Assembly (NCBI RefSeq): GCF_002210095.1
Contig: NZ_AQQR01000014.1
Coordinates: forward strand, 1 to 64,000
Direction: 5' to 3'
Origin: Marinibacterium profundimaris
Lineage (GTDB): Bacteria; Pseudomonadota; Alphaproteobacteria; Rhodobacterales; Rhodobacteraceae
DNA length: 64,000 nucleotides
Shown: piece by piece, positions 9,317 to 17,480 of the stretch
Position numbering within the stretch: the first letter of the stretch is position 1
Layout: every line of letters starts with the position of its first letter
Notes under the pieces: generated by a model
Database searches by the model: none
The model's input: only the letters and a program-made list of their open reading frames with translations
What the model was told of the DNA's origin: nothing
Program-made: the position numbers and the translations under genes

Positions 9317-9343
9317 TTGCAGCCGGGCGGCACTCTTTATACT
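9317..9343 (+). promoter_or_regulatory. Putative promoter of the first tRNA-Gly
   Basis: TTGCAG (9317-9322) and TATACT (9338-9343), with a rather short 15-base spacer, lie 20 bases upstream of the tRNA. The second tRNA copy has a comparable TTGCGC...CAATAC arrangement upstream. Confidence 0.4.
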
Positions 9344-9362
9344 TCCGCCCTACCCAATGGAT

Positions 9363-9437
9363 GCGGGCGTAGCTCAGGGGTAGAGCATTACCTTGCCAAG
9401 GTAAGGGTCGTGAGTTCGAATCTCATCGCCCGCTCCA
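9363..9437 (+). tRNA. tRNA-Gly (GCC), copy 1
   Basis: Complete 75-base tRNA with encoded CCA. Acceptor GCGGGCG pairs with CGCCCGC, anticodon stem TTACC/GGTAA encloses TTGCCAA (anticodon GCC), and the T arm is GTGAG-TTCGAAT-CTCAT. It decodes GGC/GGU glycine codons, which dominate in this GC-rich genome. Confidence 0.97.
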
Positions 9438-9773
9438 ATTAATCACGGAAAAGCTGACAGTCGATCGTGCCGGACTTCCGGCAAAGATGCGCTGTCGCCA
9501 GGTCTCCACCTCTCCTCCAGTAGAAATCCGTCCCGCGCCTCAACGCCGGTGCATTGAACACGTCGACCTCCGCGACAGCACATCGCGACCGGCCTCGGCA
9601 CAGGCCCCCCGGATTCGCCGAAGTGCCCGCAGCGGACACAGGCCCGACCGGCCCGTCATCCGACGGCAAATCTCCGCCATACGGACCGGCCCGGCCAGCT
9701 TCGGCACATATCCGTGCATTTTCCGCTTGCGCCCGGCGCCCGAACTCAATACGTCACCCCCTACCCAATGGAC
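9438..9773. other. Spacer between the two tRNA-Gly copies
   Basis: No gene with a credible start or family signature is seen in these 336 bases. Only the last ~13 bases (CTACCCAATGGA) repeat the flank upstream of the first tRNA, so the duplicated segment included part of the 5' flank but little else. Confidence 0.6.
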
Positions 9774-9848
9774 GCGGGCGTAGCTCAGGGGTAGAGCATT
9801 ACCTTGCCAAGGTAAGGGTCGTGAGTTCGAATCTCATCGCCCGCTCCA
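9774..9848 (+). tRNA. tRNA-Gly (GCC), copy 2
   Basis: Identical over all 75 bases to the copy at 9363-9437, including encoded CCA and anticodon GCC, and preceded by the same CTACCCAATGGA flank. Identity of the copies points to a recent duplication or gene conversion; doubling would raise tRNA dosage for GGC codons. Confidence 0.97.
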
Positions 9849-10189
9849 ATATCACCGGTCACCGATGGACCGGTGGGGTACAGATCCGGCACAGCCGTCC
9901 CCTCCCCTCCCCTCACAGACGTTTCGAATTAGCGTGTCAGGCGAATTAGCATGTCAGGCGAAGCACTACGTGTGGCCGCTTTGGCTTGGCCGGTTGTTGC
10001 GGGATGTCAGCGCAGGCGCCTCCCGTCAGGGACCGCCATTCCCCGATTGTCCGGATGCCTAAGGCCGCAACGGTGCAAGCCTCCTGCCAGGTGACACGAT
10101 GCGCTCCGGGCCCCACGGGCCAGACCCGCCGAAAGCCCGGCGCAAGACAACAGCACCACGCCTGTGATCCGCCCCGCAGCCCCCGACGC
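9849..10189. other. Intergenic stretch with a short tandem repeat
   Basis: No convincing gene is seen. The only structure found is a 17-base tandem repeat, GAATTAGCGTGTCAGGC (9926-9942) followed at once by the same sequence with one change (9943-9959). Confidence 0.5.
9926..9959 (+). repeat. 17-base tandem repeat, two units
   Basis: GAATTAGCGTGTCAGGC then GAATTAGCATGTCAGGC, one mismatch, no spacer. No function is apparent. Confidence 0.6.
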
Positions 10190-10429
10190 TCAGAACGCCT
10201 TGAACGTCATCGTCGTCACCGAACGCTCGATATCCGGGATCGTCAGCAGGTGCTCGTTGATGAACTTGCCCACGTCCTCGCCCGACGGGATGTAGAGCTT
10301 CATCAACAGGTCGTATTCGCCGGACGTCGAATACAGCTCCGAGTGGATTTCGCGCAGGGCGATGTCCTCGGCGACCTTGTAGGTCGTGCCGGGCTTGCAG
10401 CGGATCTGGATGAAGACGCAAATGGTCAT
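10190..10429 (-). CDS. Stand-alone Lrp/AsnC ligand-binding domain protein
   Basis: The 79-residue product is only the RAM (effector-binding) half of an Lrp/AsnC regulator, without a DNA-binding helix-turn-helix. It reads [20 protein letters not shown] then [20 protein letters not shown] and [12 protein letters not shown], the usual alpha-beta pattern of the domain. Such single-domain proteins form oligomers and may sense amino acids or modulate full-length relatives; the role here is inferred. The ATG at 10429 follows AGAGGGGAG. It is divergent from hisB, with 180 bases between starts. Confidence 0.85.
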   Translation of the reverse strand: MTICVFIQIRCKPGTTYKVAEDIALREIHSELYSTSGEYDLLMKLYIPSGEDVGKFINEHLLTIPDIERSVTTMTFKAF

Positions 10430-10609
10430 GCGGGCGCTCCCCTCTGGTTGCGGCGAAGCTCTCACGCGGCGCGCGGCGTTGCAATCCCCTGCCCCCGCGC
10501 TGTAAACCGGATCCGCAGCCCCCTTCGCGACCCCGGGGGCCGCGCCACCGTGACAGCCGCGCGGCCCCGACGCCTTGCGCTGCGACCTTCGCCTGCCAAG
10601 GAGCCACCC

Positions 10610-11197
10610 ATGCGCCGCGCCCAGATCACCCGCAAGACGGCCGAAACGGACATCACCGTGACGGTCAACCTCGACGGCACCGGGTCTTATGACAACCGGA
10701 CCGGGGTCGGCTTTTTCGACCACATGCTGGACCAGCTGGCGCGGCACGCGCTGATCGACATGCACGTGAAGGCGGTGGGCGACCTACATATCGACGATCA
10801 CCACACGGTGGAGGATGTCGGCATCGCGCTTGGCCAGGCCCTGTCCCAGGCCGTGGGCGACAAGAAGGGCATCACGCGATACGGCGCCTGCCTGCTGCCG
10901 ATGGACGATGCGCTGGTCCGCTGCGCGCTGGATCTGTCGGGGCGGCCCTATCTGGTGTGGAACGTCGACATGCCCTCGGCCAAGATCGGCACTTTCGACA
11001 CCGAGCTGGTGCGCGAATTCTTCCAGGCCTTCGCCACCCATGGCGGGATCACCCTGCACGTCGACCGGCTGCACGGGCTGAACGCGCATCACATCGCCGA
11101 GGCCGCATTCAAGGCGGTCGCCCGCGCCCTGCGCGACGCGCTGGAAACCGATCCCCGCAAGGCCGACGCGATCCCCTCGACCAAGGGCACGCTTTAG
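10610..11197 (+). CDS. hisB: Imidazoleglycerol-phosphate dehydratase
   Basis: HisB removes water from imidazole-glycerol-phosphate, the sixth step-type reaction of histidine synthesis. The 195-residue length is typical of the monofunctional bacterial enzyme, without the phosphatase domain fused in enterics. Manganese-binding signatures are [10 protein letters not shown] (residues 62-71) and [13 protein letters not shown] near residue 165; [15 protein letters not shown] precedes. ATG 10610 is preceded by AAGGAG. First of the his cluster; hisH follows after a 155-base gap. Confidence 0.96.
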   Translation: MRRAQITRKTAETDITVTVNLDGTGSYDNRTGVGFFDHMLDQLARHALIDMHVKAVGDLHIDDHHTVEDVGIALGQALSQAVGDKKGITRYGACLLPMDDALVRCALDLSGRPYLVWNVDMPSAKIGTFDTELVREFFQAFATHGGITLHVDRLHGLNAHHIAEAAFKAVARALRDALETDPRKADAIPSTKGTL

Positions 11198-11352
11198 GGC
11201 GCCAGGCGCGTGACGGCGGCGCACCGCGCGTCCGCGCCCCGGGGGGCACAGCCCCGATCCCGCCCGTATTGCCCCCGCATTGACCCCGTCTTGACCCCGC
11301 CGGATTTTCGCGCCACCCGTCTGCCCAGGACCCAGCCGAAGGAACCCGCCCC

Positions 11353-11991
11353 GTGCTTACCGCCATCGTCGATTACGAAGCCGGCAACCTGCATTCCGCC
11401 GAGAAGGCCTTTCAGCGCATGGCGTCCGAGACCGGCGCCGGCGAGGTCATCGTCACCGACAAGGCCGAGGTGGTGGCGAAAGCCGACCGCATCGTCCTGC
11501 CCGGCGACGGCGCCTTCCCCGCCTGCATGGAAGAACTGAAGGGCCACAAGGGCATCTTCGACGCCATGGTCGAGGCGGTCACCGTCAAGGGCCGGCCTTT
11601 CCTGGGCATCTGCGTCGGCATGCAGCTGATGGCCACCCGCGGGCTGGAATACCGGGAAACCGCAGGCCTGGACTGGATCGCGGGCGAGGTCGACCGGATC
11701 CGCCCCGAAGACCCGTCGCTGAAGGTCCCGCACATGGGCTGGAACGATCTGCGGATCCGCTCTGCCCACCCGGTGTTCGAGGGCATCGGCTCGGGCGATC
11801 ACGCCTATTTCGTGCATTCCTACCAGGTCCGCACCAGCGATCCGGCGGACACCCTGGCCGATGTGGACTATGGCGGCCCCGTCACCGCCATCATCGGTCG
11901 CGACACGATGATCGGCACCCAGTTCCACCCGGAGAAAAGCCACGCCACCGGCCTGCGCCTTATCGCCAACTTCCTGACCTGGACGCCCTGA
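11353..11991 (+). CDS. hisH: Imidazole glycerol phosphate synthase, glutaminase subunit
   Basis: HisH hydrolyses glutamine and passes ammonia to HisF, giving imidazole-glycerol-phosphate and AICAR. The 212-residue protein has the class I amidotransferase triad: Cys87 in LGICVGMQ, and His192 and Glu194 in TQFHPEKS. The glycine-rich LPGDGAFPACME forms the oxyanion region. The start is a GTG at 11353 with GAAGGAA upstream. Its partner hisF lies 1.9 kb downstream, separated by an antisense gene and hisA. Confidence 0.95.
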   Translation: MLTAIVDYEAGNLHSAEKAFQRMASETGAGEVIVTDKAEVVAKADRIVLPGDGAFPACMEELKGHKGIFDAMVEAVTVKGRPFLGICVGMQLMATRGLEYRETAGLDWIAGEVDRIRPEDPSLKVPHMGWNDLRIRSAHPVFEGIGSGDHAYFVHSYQVRTSDPADTLADVDYGGPVTAIIGRDTMIGTQFHPEKSHATGLRLIANFLTWTP

Positions 11992-12131
11992 AGCGCCCCG
12001 CGCATCCGCGCAAGTCCCCTATCCGGGCCCGCATCCGCGCCCCCGGCTCGGTCTCCGCGCGTGGCGTGACACCGGGCGATCGGCCCCGGAGGCGGGTCAA
12101 TCCGCCGGGTCCCAGCAGGCAGGCAGCCCGC

Positions 12132-12542
12132 TCAGTCCACCCGCGTCCAATCCTGCCCCCGGCACAGCAGCCCACCGGCGACACAGCCCTTGACGGTCAG
12201 CGTCTCGCCCTTCAACTCCATTTTCGACAGGTAGGTCTTGCCGGTGTCCGGCGCCCAGATCTGGCCGCCGCCGTAGCGGTTGCCGCCCTCTGCCCGCATG
12301 TCCCAGATCAGCTGCCGGCCCAGATGGGGATAGGTTTTCGATTCCCGCCCGCCCGGCTCGTAGGCCGCCGAGATACTGCCGCAAAAGGCATCCCCGCAGG
12401 GCGCGATGCTGACATGGGCATAACCGCCGTCCTCACCCTCTCCGGTCTTCCAGGTGCCTTCGACGGGATCGGCCGCCAGCAGGCCGGGGGCCAGGATCCA
12501 GGACAGCGCAAGCAGCGCCTTGGCAAGAGTGCGACTCCGCAT
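12132..12542 (-). CDS. DUF2147-type secreted protein
   Basis: The 136-residue product has a signal peptide (hydrophobic run ending LLAA) and a DUF2147-like body: DPVEGTWKTGEGEDGGYAHV, then APCGDAFCGSI and a C-terminal CVAGGLLCRGQDWTRVD. Members are small periplasmic beta-rich proteins of unknown function; four Cys could form two disulfides. AAAAGGGAG precedes ATG 12542. It is transcribed against the his genes, splitting hisH from hisA. Confidence 0.8.
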   Translation of the reverse strand: MRSRTLAKALLALSWILAPGLLAADPVEGTWKTGEGEDGGYAHVSIAPCGDAFCGSISAAYEPGGRESKTYPHLGRQLIWDMRAEGGNRYGGGQIWAPDTGKTYLSKMELKGETLTVKGCVAGGLLCRGQDWTRVD

Positions 12543-12721
12543 CGGTTGATCTCCCTTTTCGCACGCAGCTTCGCCTCGGCTCCGGCGCGGTTCAAGCCCG
12601 GCCCGCATCCCCGCCGGCCTCCGGCAGCCCCCCGCGCAGACCCGCCTGCCCCTGACGCCGCGTTGCGCAGCCGCGCGACCCGTGCCATACGGCCCGCGAC
12701 ATTCCCAGCCGGACGACACAG

Positions 12722-13444
12722 ATGATCCTCTACCCCGCCATCGACCTAAAGGACGGCAAGGCCGTGCGACTTCTGCGCGGCGACATGGAGAAGGCCACGG
12801 TCTTCAACGACGATCCCGCCGCCCAGGCCCGCGCCTTCGTCGAGGCCGGCTGCCAGTGGCTGCACCTCGTCGATCTCAACGGCGCCTTCGAAGGCACGCC
12901 GGTCAATGCGGCCCCGGTCGAGGCGATCCTCGCCACCTGCGACGTGCCCGCACAGCTGGGCGGCGGCATCCGCGACATGGCCACGATCGAGACCTGGCTG
13001 TCCAAGGGCCTCGCCCGCGTGATCTTGGGCACCGTCGCCGTGGAAAACCCCGACCTCGTCCGCGAAGCCGCCCGCACCTTCCCCGGCAAGATCGCCGTGG
13101 GCATCGACGCCCGCGACGGCCTGGTCGCCACCCGTGGCTGGGCCGAGGAGACGGACGTGAACGCCACCGACCTCGCCCGCAGCTTCGAGGACGCCGGTGT
13201 GGCCGCGATCATCTACACCGACATCAACCGCGACGGCGCCATGCAGGGCCCCAACATCGAGGCCACGGCCGCGCTCGCCCGTGCGGTCTCGATCCCGGTG
13301 ATCGCCTCGGGCGGCGTGTCCTCGCTGGCCGATCTCGAAGCCCTGCGCGATTGCGGCGCCGGGCTGAACGGCGCGATCTCGGGCCGCGCGCTCTACGACG
13401 GCGCACTGGACCTGGCCGAGGCTCTGGCCGCGCTGAAGGGCTGA
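12722..13444 (+). CDS. hisA: Phosphoribosylformimino-AICAR-ribotide isomerase
   Basis: HisA opens ProFAR to PRFAR by an Amadori rearrangement, supplying the HisHF substrate. At 240 residues it is a standard half-barrel-duplicated TIM barrel. The general base sits in [17 protein letters not shown], the general acid in IDARDG ([19 protein letters not shown]), and phosphate sites are LGGGIRD and [11 protein letters not shown]. Its own upstream region holds the his promoter or the end of the antisense gene's control region. Confidence 0.96.
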   Translation: MILYPAIDLKDGKAVRLLRGDMEKATVFNDDPAAQARAFVEAGCQWLHLVDLNGAFEGTPVNAAPVEAILATCDVPAQLGGGIRDMATIETWLSKGLARVILGTVAVENPDLVREAARTFPGKIAVGIDARDGLVATRGWAEETDVNATDLARSFEDAGVAAIIYTDINRDGAMQGPNIEATAALARAVSIPVIASGGVSSLADLEALRDCGAGLNGAISGRALYDGALDLAEALAALKG

Positions 13445-13450
13445 GCCCCC

Positions 13451-13762
13451 TTGTGGCGCCGGATCCTCTACGCGGCCCTCGTCCTTGGCACGCTGATCTG
13501 CTTCGCCCCGGTGGGCGCGGTGATCTGGTCGTCGTGGTTCGCGAACCGCCACGGCTGCACCCTGCACGAAGGCTACGTAAATCCCTGCGTGGTGAACGGC
13601 ACGGATTACGGCGAGACGCTCTATTCCGCCTTCGTCTCCGGCTGGTTCATGCTGCTGACCCTGCCCGTGGGCCTGATCCTGCTGGGCGTGCTGATCGCCT
13701 TGGCCCTGCTTGACTGGCTCAACCGCCGCAAACGGCACCGCACCACAACGCCCCCAAGCTGA
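13451..13762 (+). CDS. Small two-span membrane protein in the his cluster
   Basis: The product is 103 residues with two hydrophobic helices ([18 protein letters not shown] and [20 protein letters not shown]), a loop holding two Cys ([14 protein letters not shown]) and a basic tail (LNRRKRHR). It starts at a TTG six bases after hisA, which implies translational coupling. No function is known; the loop, presumably periplasmic, could carry a disulfide. It is probably co-transcribed with hisA, and the repeat at 13790 follows it. Confidence 0.7.
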   Translation: MWRRILYAALVLGTLICFAPVGAVIWSSWFANRHGCTLHEGYVNPCVVNGTDYGETLYSAFVSGWFMLLTLPVGLILLGVLIALALLDWLNRRKRHRTTTPPS

Positions 13763-13789
13763 CCTGCTCCCCCCGGGATTGCGGCCCTC

Positions 13790-13813
13790 GTTCTTCTTGG
13801 CCCAAATACCTCC
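13790..13813 (-). repeat. GGAGGTATTT...CCAAGAAGAA repeat, copy 1
   Basis: On the minus strand this reads GGAGGTATTTGGGCCAAGAAG then AAC, matching the elements at 36474, 36550, 46275, 49019 and 49062. It lies just after the small membrane gene and before hisF. Such elements are common between genes in Roseobacter-group genomes. Confidence 0.65.
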
Positions 13814-13831
13814 GGGGGGTCGCCATTGATG

Positions 13832-13856
13832 CGCCATTGGTTCAAGCACAATGGCG
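13832..13856 (+). other. Hairpin in the hisF leader
   Basis: CGCCATTG (13832-13839) and CAATGGCG (13849-13856) form a perfect 8-bp stem with a 9-base loop, 64 bases upstream of the hisF ATG. It could be a leader structure or processing site; no attenuator peptide rich in His codons is visible. Confidence 0.4.
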
Positions 13857-13920
13857 ACGGGCAACGCCCCCACCGGACTGCCCCACTTGCCCAGCCCCAA
13901 CCAACCTCTATAAGACCGAT

Positions 13921-14682
13921 ATGCTCAAAACCCGCGTGATCCCCTGTCTCGATGTCGCCGACGGCCGCGTGGTCAAGGGCGTCAACTTCGTCGACCTCAT
14001 AGATGCCGGCGACCCGGTGGAAAGCGCCCGCGCCTACGACGCCGCCGGCGCGGACGAGATCTGCTTTCTCGACATCCATGCCACCCATGAAAACCGCGGG
14101 ACCATGTACGACGTGGTCACCCGCACGGCCGAGCAATGTTACATCCCGCTCACGGTCGGCGGCGGCGTCCGCACCCGCGAGGACGTGCGCGCCCTGCTGC
14201 TGGCCGGCGCCGACAAGGTCAGCTTCAACTCCGCCGCCGTCGCCAACCCCGATGTGGTGGCCGAGGCGGCAGACATCTTCGGCAGCCAGTGCATCGTCGT
14301 GGCCATCGACGCCAAGACGGTGGAGCCGGGGCGGTGGGAGATCTTTACCCATGGCGGCCGCAAGTCCACCGGGATCGACGCGGTGGAATTCGCGCTTACC
14401 GTAGCCGAGAAGGGCGCCGGAGAGATCCTTCTGACCTCGATGGACCGCGACGGCACCAAGGCCGGCTTCAACCTGCCGCTGACCCGCACCATCGCCGATG
14501 CCGTGAATATCCCGGTGATCGCCTCCGGTGGCGTCGGCACGCTCGATCACCTGGTCGAGGGCGTGACCGAAGGCCATGCCAGCGCCGTGCTCGCCGCCTC
14601 GATCTTCCATTTCGGCACCTATTCCATCGGCGAGGCCAAGGCCCACATGGCCGCCGCCGGCATCCCGGTGAGGCCGGTATGA
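13921..14682 (+). CDS. hisF: Imidazole glycerol phosphate synthase, cyclase subunit
   Basis: HisF combines ammonia from HisH with PRFAR. The 253-residue TIM barrel has the general acid/base in [14 protein letters not shown] (Asp11) and in [10 protein letters not shown] (Asp near 130), phosphate sites [10 protein letters not shown] and [11 protein letters not shown], and [13 protein letters not shown]. Length and motifs are standard. The ATG at 13921 starts at the conserved [10 protein letters not shown]; its stop overlaps the hisE start. Confidence 0.97.
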   Translation: MLKTRVIPCLDVADGRVVKGVNFVDLIDAGDPVESARAYDAAGADEICFLDIHATHENRGTMYDVVTRTAEQCYIPLTVGGGVRTREDVRALLLAGADKVSFNSAAVANPDVVAEAADIFGSQCIVVAIDAKTVEPGRWEIFTHGGRKSTGIDAVEFALTVAEKGAGEILLTSMDRDGTKAGFNLPLTRTIADAVNIPVIASGGVGTLDHLVEGVTEGHASAVLAASIFHFGTYSIGEAKAHMAAAGIPVRPV

Positions 14683-14999
14683 CCTCGCACATGAGCACGC
14701 TCGACAGCCTCTTCGCCACGATCGAATCCCGCCGCGGCGCCGATCCCGACAGCAGCTGGACCGCCAAGCTCTTCGCGAAGGGCCCCGAGAAATGCGCCGA
14801 GAAGTTCGGCGAGGAAGCCGTCGAGGCGATCATCGAGGCCGTGAAGGGCGACCGCGAGAAGCTGACCTCCGAGGCCGCCGACGTGCTCTATCACCTGCTG
14901 GTCATGCTGGCCGCCCGCGACGTGCCGCTGTCGGACGTGCTGGACGAACTCGCGCGGCGTCAGGGCCTGAGCGGGATCGAGGAAAAGGCGCGGCGCTGA
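14679..14999 (+). CDS. hisE: Phosphoribosyl-ATP pyrophosphatase
   Basis: HisE hydrolyses phosphoribosyl-ATP to phosphoribosyl-AMP, the second histidine step. The 106-residue MazG-like all-alpha protein has [20 protein letters not shown] then [10 protein letters not shown] and [13 protein letters not shown], holding the metal-binding Glu/Asp residues. The start overlaps the hisF stop by four bases (ATGA). An alternative ATG at 14691 would give MSTLDSLF. HisI is not in the window. Confidence 0.95.
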   Translation: MTSHMSTLDSLFATIESRRGADPDSSWTAKLFAKGPEKCAEKFGEEAVEAIIEAVKGDREKLTSEAADVLYHLLVMLAARDVPLSDVLDELARRQGLSGIEEKARR

Positions 15000-15125
15000 C
15001 GCGGCAGCGCTTTTTTGCAAGGGCCGGCTCTGGCGAAGACCCCGGCTGTCACGCGCGCCGTGTACAGCGCGGACCTCTGTGCTCCGCAAAACCTCTGAGC
15101 CCGACAAGACCTATGTGCCCGGCCC

Positions 15126-15148
15126 GATTTTCTTCGCCGAAGAAAATC
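15126..15148. terminator. AT-rich palindrome between convergent genes
   Basis: GATTTTCTTCG (15126-15136) and CGAAGAAAATC (15138-15148) are perfect inverted arms around one base, between the ends of hisE (plus) and the CoA-binding gene (minus, stop at 15154). A hairpin with about nine pairs would form on both strands. There is no following T tract, so it may end transcription only weakly or bind a protein. Confidence 0.4.
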
Positions 15149-15153
15149 CCGCC

Positions 15154-15624
15154 TCACAGCTTCGACGAAATCACCCCGGTGGCAAAGCCCGCCTTGCGCA
15201 GCTCGCCGAAGAGCCTCTGATGCTCGATCTTCGGACAGCGGTTCTGCACCACGTCGATCCCCTTTGCCCCGGCCATCTCGGCGGCCTCGGCATTCTCCAC
15301 CCCGATCTGCATCCAGACCGTCCGAAGCTTCGGGAACACCTCCAGAGCCTCGGTCACGATACCGGGGACCGCGTCGGAGCGGCGGAAGATGTCGACCATG
15401 TCGACCTCGGGCCCCGCCTCGTCCAGCGATCCGACGCAGTCTTCGCCGAACAGCCGCTCTCCGGCCGCCTTGGGGTTCACCCCGATCACCCGGAAGCCCT
15501 TCATCGACAGGTAGCGCGCCACGAAATAGCTGGGCCGCAGCGGGTCGGGTGACAGGCCCACCATGGCGATCACCCTGGTGCCCGCCAGGATCCGCCTCAG
15601 GTCCGAATCGGTGTTTGTGCTCAT
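15154..15624 (-). CDS. CoA-binding (YccU-like) Rossmann-fold protein
   Basis: The 156-residue product is a stand-alone CoA_binding domain like the nucleotide-binding part of succinyl-CoA synthetase alpha. Visible are the glycine/proline-rich VIAMVGLSPDPLRPSYFVAR, GFRVIGVNPKAAGERLFG, VDMVDIFRRSD and MQIGVENAEAAEMA. E. coli YccU is the type member and its role is unknown. It converges on hisE. Confidence 0.9.
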   Translation of the reverse strand: MSTNTDSDLRRILAGTRVIAMVGLSPDPLRPSYFVARYLSMKGFRVIGVNPKAAGERLFGEDCVGSLDEAGPEVDMVDIFRRSDAVPGIVTEALEVFPKLRTVWMQIGVENAEAAEMAGAKGIDVVQNRCPKIEHQRLFGELRKAGFATGVISSKL

Positions 15625-15690
15625 GTCCGGATCCTATGCGTGGCGCCGCGCCGTCTCAACGTCCGGCTGCAAGCGCCTTGTCCCGTCCCT

Positions 15691-15711
15691 GGCCGTCCGG
15701 CGCGGACGGCC
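15691..15711. other. Perfect 9-bp GC hairpin
   Basis: GGCCGTCCG (15691-15699) and CGGACGGCC (15703-15711) with a three-base loop lie beside the terminator of the candidate sRNA. There is no T tract of its own. Confidence 0.4.
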
Positions 15712-15714
15712 CAC

Positions 15715-15743
15715 AAAAAAACGCCCGGGCCGAAGCCAGGGCG
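15715..15743 (-). terminator. Strong intrinsic terminator on the minus strand
   Basis: On the minus strand CGCCCTGGC-TTCG-GCCCGGGCG forms eight pairs and one mismatch closed by a stable TTCG tetraloop, followed by seven T (15721-15715). The nearest minus-strand gene upstream ends at 15926, so it more probably ends a short RNA made from this interval. Confidence 0.75.
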
Positions 15744-15800
15744 CAGTGTCGGAACGAGGGACAGTGAAGTGGAGCACGGAGGTTCCGATCCGTGTCCTGT
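15715..15800 (-). ncRNA. Candidate small RNA
   Basis: Reading the minus strand from about 15800, TCGGAAC (15788-15782) pairs with GTTCCGA (15755-15749) around a 26-base loop. Four bases later comes the strong terminator at 15743-15715. A self-contained two-hairpin layout with its own terminator in a 301-base gene-free interval is typical of sRNAs. A clear promoter was not identified; TATGTA near 15808-15813 is a possible -10. The family is not recognised. Confidence 0.45.
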
Positions 15801-15925
15801 CAGATACATAAGAGATTTATTTTGCCCATGAAGCCCCACTCTCGCCCATGTGATCACAACCGTGATCGTACGAGATTGCGCAGGCAGCTTTCCGCGCAGG
15901 AAAGGGATAAGGCCTATCGCGCCGC

Positions 15926-16411
15926 TCAGGACCTCTCGGTTAGCAGGATCGCCGGCCAGTTCACATCGGCCTTGGCGATATGGCTCACCATGTCCTTGCG
16001 CCAGCGTTCATGCGCCTCGACATCCTGCGTCAGGTAGAGCCGCCCGTTCACCAGGTGCCACACCCGGGGCGAGCCGGGCACCAGTATGCCCTGCGACATC
16101 GCATAGGCACAATAGGCCCCGTAGCGCGGGGCCAGCGCCCAGGGGTTCAGCTCGAACATGTCGCGGTGCTTGGGCGTGGCAAAGCGCCAGATCGCGCCTT
16201 TCCACATCACAGAGATATCGCGCCGCCCGCGCCGCGGCCCCTGGGTCGAGAAGTAGCTGACCGGGTCATAGCCGTCGATCGCCAGCCCCTCGATCGTGCA
16301 GAACATCGCACGTCCCGCCTGGGCCGGCGTGCCGACCACGGACAGGCTCGTGGCAAGGCCCGCGGTCATTCCCGCGGCAAGGCCCGAAACAAGGAACTGG
16401 CGGCGGTTCAT
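15926..16411 (-). CDS. Tat-exported YHS-domain protein
   Basis: The 161-residue product starts with a twin-arginine signal (MNRRQFLVSGLAAGMTAG, cleavage after TPAQA) and holds a YHS-like domain: LAIDGYDPVSYFSTQGP, then WKGAIWRFATPKHRDMFELN and PRYGAYCAYAMSQG. YHS domains are metal-associated and often follow copper or heavy-metal proteins. The Tat signal suggests folding with a cofactor before export (inference). An in-frame ATG 45 bases upstream exists, but the RR motif favours the start at 16411. A strong terminator lies 180 bases downstream, past the sRNA candidate. Confidence 0.8.
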   Translation of the reverse strand: MNRRQFLVSGLAAGMTAGLATSLSVVGTPAQAGRAMFCTIEGLAIDGYDPVSYFSTQGPRRGRRDISVMWKGAIWRFATPKHRDMFELNPWALAPRYGAYCAYAMSQGILVPGSPRVWHLVNGRLYLTQDVEAHERWRKDMVSHIAKADVNWPAILLTERS

Positions 16412-16581
16412 CTGGCAATCGGCTCCGGTATGGTCGCGTCGGTCGGCGCGGTTCACGAAAAGCCCGAAGATCGGGCCTGCGCTTTAAACTGGCCGACCTT
16501 CAGCCCTGCGCCAAGACCGGCAACGCAGATGTGAGCAGTGTTGCAGTCCCGCTCACGCAGCCGTGCTCTGCAACCGGGCGC

Positions 16582-17370
16582 TCAGCCTCCGCCTCCCCCC
16601 GCCCGGGTCGCGTATAGCGCGATCGCCGCGGCATTGGACACGTTGAGCGAGCCGAATCCGCCCGCCGGGTCGATCCGCACCAGCTGGTCGACGACCTCCT
16701 TCGTGCGCGCCCGCAGGCCCGGGCCCTCGGCCCCAAGCACCAGCGCCACGGGGCGATGCCTCTGCCCGTCCAGCGCCGCCTCCAGCGTCACCTCGCCCTC
16801 GCCGTCCAGCCCCAGCGTCAGGTAGCCCATCCGCTTCAGCTCTTCGATCGCATCGGCCAGGTTGCGCACCCGCAGGTAGGGCTGGCGTTCCAGCGCGCCG
16901 CTGGCGGTCTTGGCCAGCGCGCCGGTCTCGGGCGCCGCATGGTGGCGCGGGGCGATCACCGCGCTGGCGCCCAGCACCTCGGCCGAGCGCAGGATGGCGC
17001 CCACGTTGTGCGGATCGGTCACCCGGTCCAGCAGCAGCACGCGCGGCGCGGCGCTGTCGCCGATGCACACCTCCTCCAAGCTGCCCCAGTCCAGCGGCTT
17101 GACCTCCAGCGCCGCGCCCTGGTGGACAGAGCCGGGATCGATCGGCGCGGAGAACTTCCGCGCATCGGCCAGCTCCGGCTCCATCCCCGACGCGGCGATG
17201 GCATCGGCCAGCTTTGCCTCGGCGTTCTGCGTCACGATCAGCCGCAGCTTCTCGCGCCTGGGGTTCACCAGCGCATCCCGCACCGCGTGCAGGCCAAAGA
17301 GCCACACGGTCTCGGACCTCGCGGCACGTTTCGCCTGTTCCTTTTCCACGACCCATTTGGGCTTTTTCAT
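16582..17370 (-). CDS. rlmB: 23S rRNA (guanosine-2'-O-)-methyltransferase RlmB-type (SpoU family)
   Basis: The 262-residue product is a SPOUT-class RNA 2'-O-methyltransferase. The N-terminal substrate-binding domain begins WLFGLHAVRDALVNPRREKL. The knotted catalytic domain shows motif 1 LDRVTDPHNVGAILRSAEVL, motif 2 LVLGAEGPGLR and motif 3 FGSLNVSNAAAIALYA. RlmB modifies G2251 in the 23S P loop; a TrmH/other SpoU assignment cannot be fully excluded. CGAGGCGAGAT precedes ATG 17370. It is divergent from tRNA-Tyr; the product's Gly-rich end has no known role. Confidence 0.9.
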   Translation of the reverse strand: MKKPKWVVEKEQAKRAARSETVWLFGLHAVRDALVNPRREKLRLIVTQNAEAKLADAIAASGMEPELADARKFSAPIDPGSVHQGAALEVKPLDWGSLEEVCIGDSAAPRVLLLDRVTDPHNVGAILRSAEVLGASAVIAPRHHAAPETGALAKTASGALERQPYLRVRNLADAIEELKRMGYLTLGLDGEGEVTLEAALDGQRHRPVALVLGAEGPGLRARTKEVVDQLVRIDPAGGFGSLNVSNAAAIALYATRAGGGGG

Positions 17371-17420
17371 ATCTCGCCTCGCTGATGCACCGGGCGGTCG
17401 CAAGAAGCCGGATTTTCCGG

Positions 17421-17449
17421 TTGACGCCCCTGAGACGCGCTTGTAATCA
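17421..17449 (+). promoter_or_regulatory. Promoter of tRNA-Tyr
   Basis: TTGACG (17421-17426) and TAATCA (17444-17449) are spaced by 17 bases, placing the start near 17456, about 25 bases before the tRNA. Strong -35 match for a housekeeping promoter. Confidence 0.6.
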
Positions 17450-17480
17450 CGCCTCCACACCGGGCGCAACGCCCGGGGAT

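Noticed and set aside
9363-9848. Genomic island between the two tRNA-Gly genes
   Set aside because: The spacer is 336 bases and holds no integrase or other mobile gene; duplication of the tRNA is enough.
9938-9959. Tandem 17-base repeat as a regulator binding site
   Set aside because: Only two units, no known consensus, and no gene near enough to be controlled.
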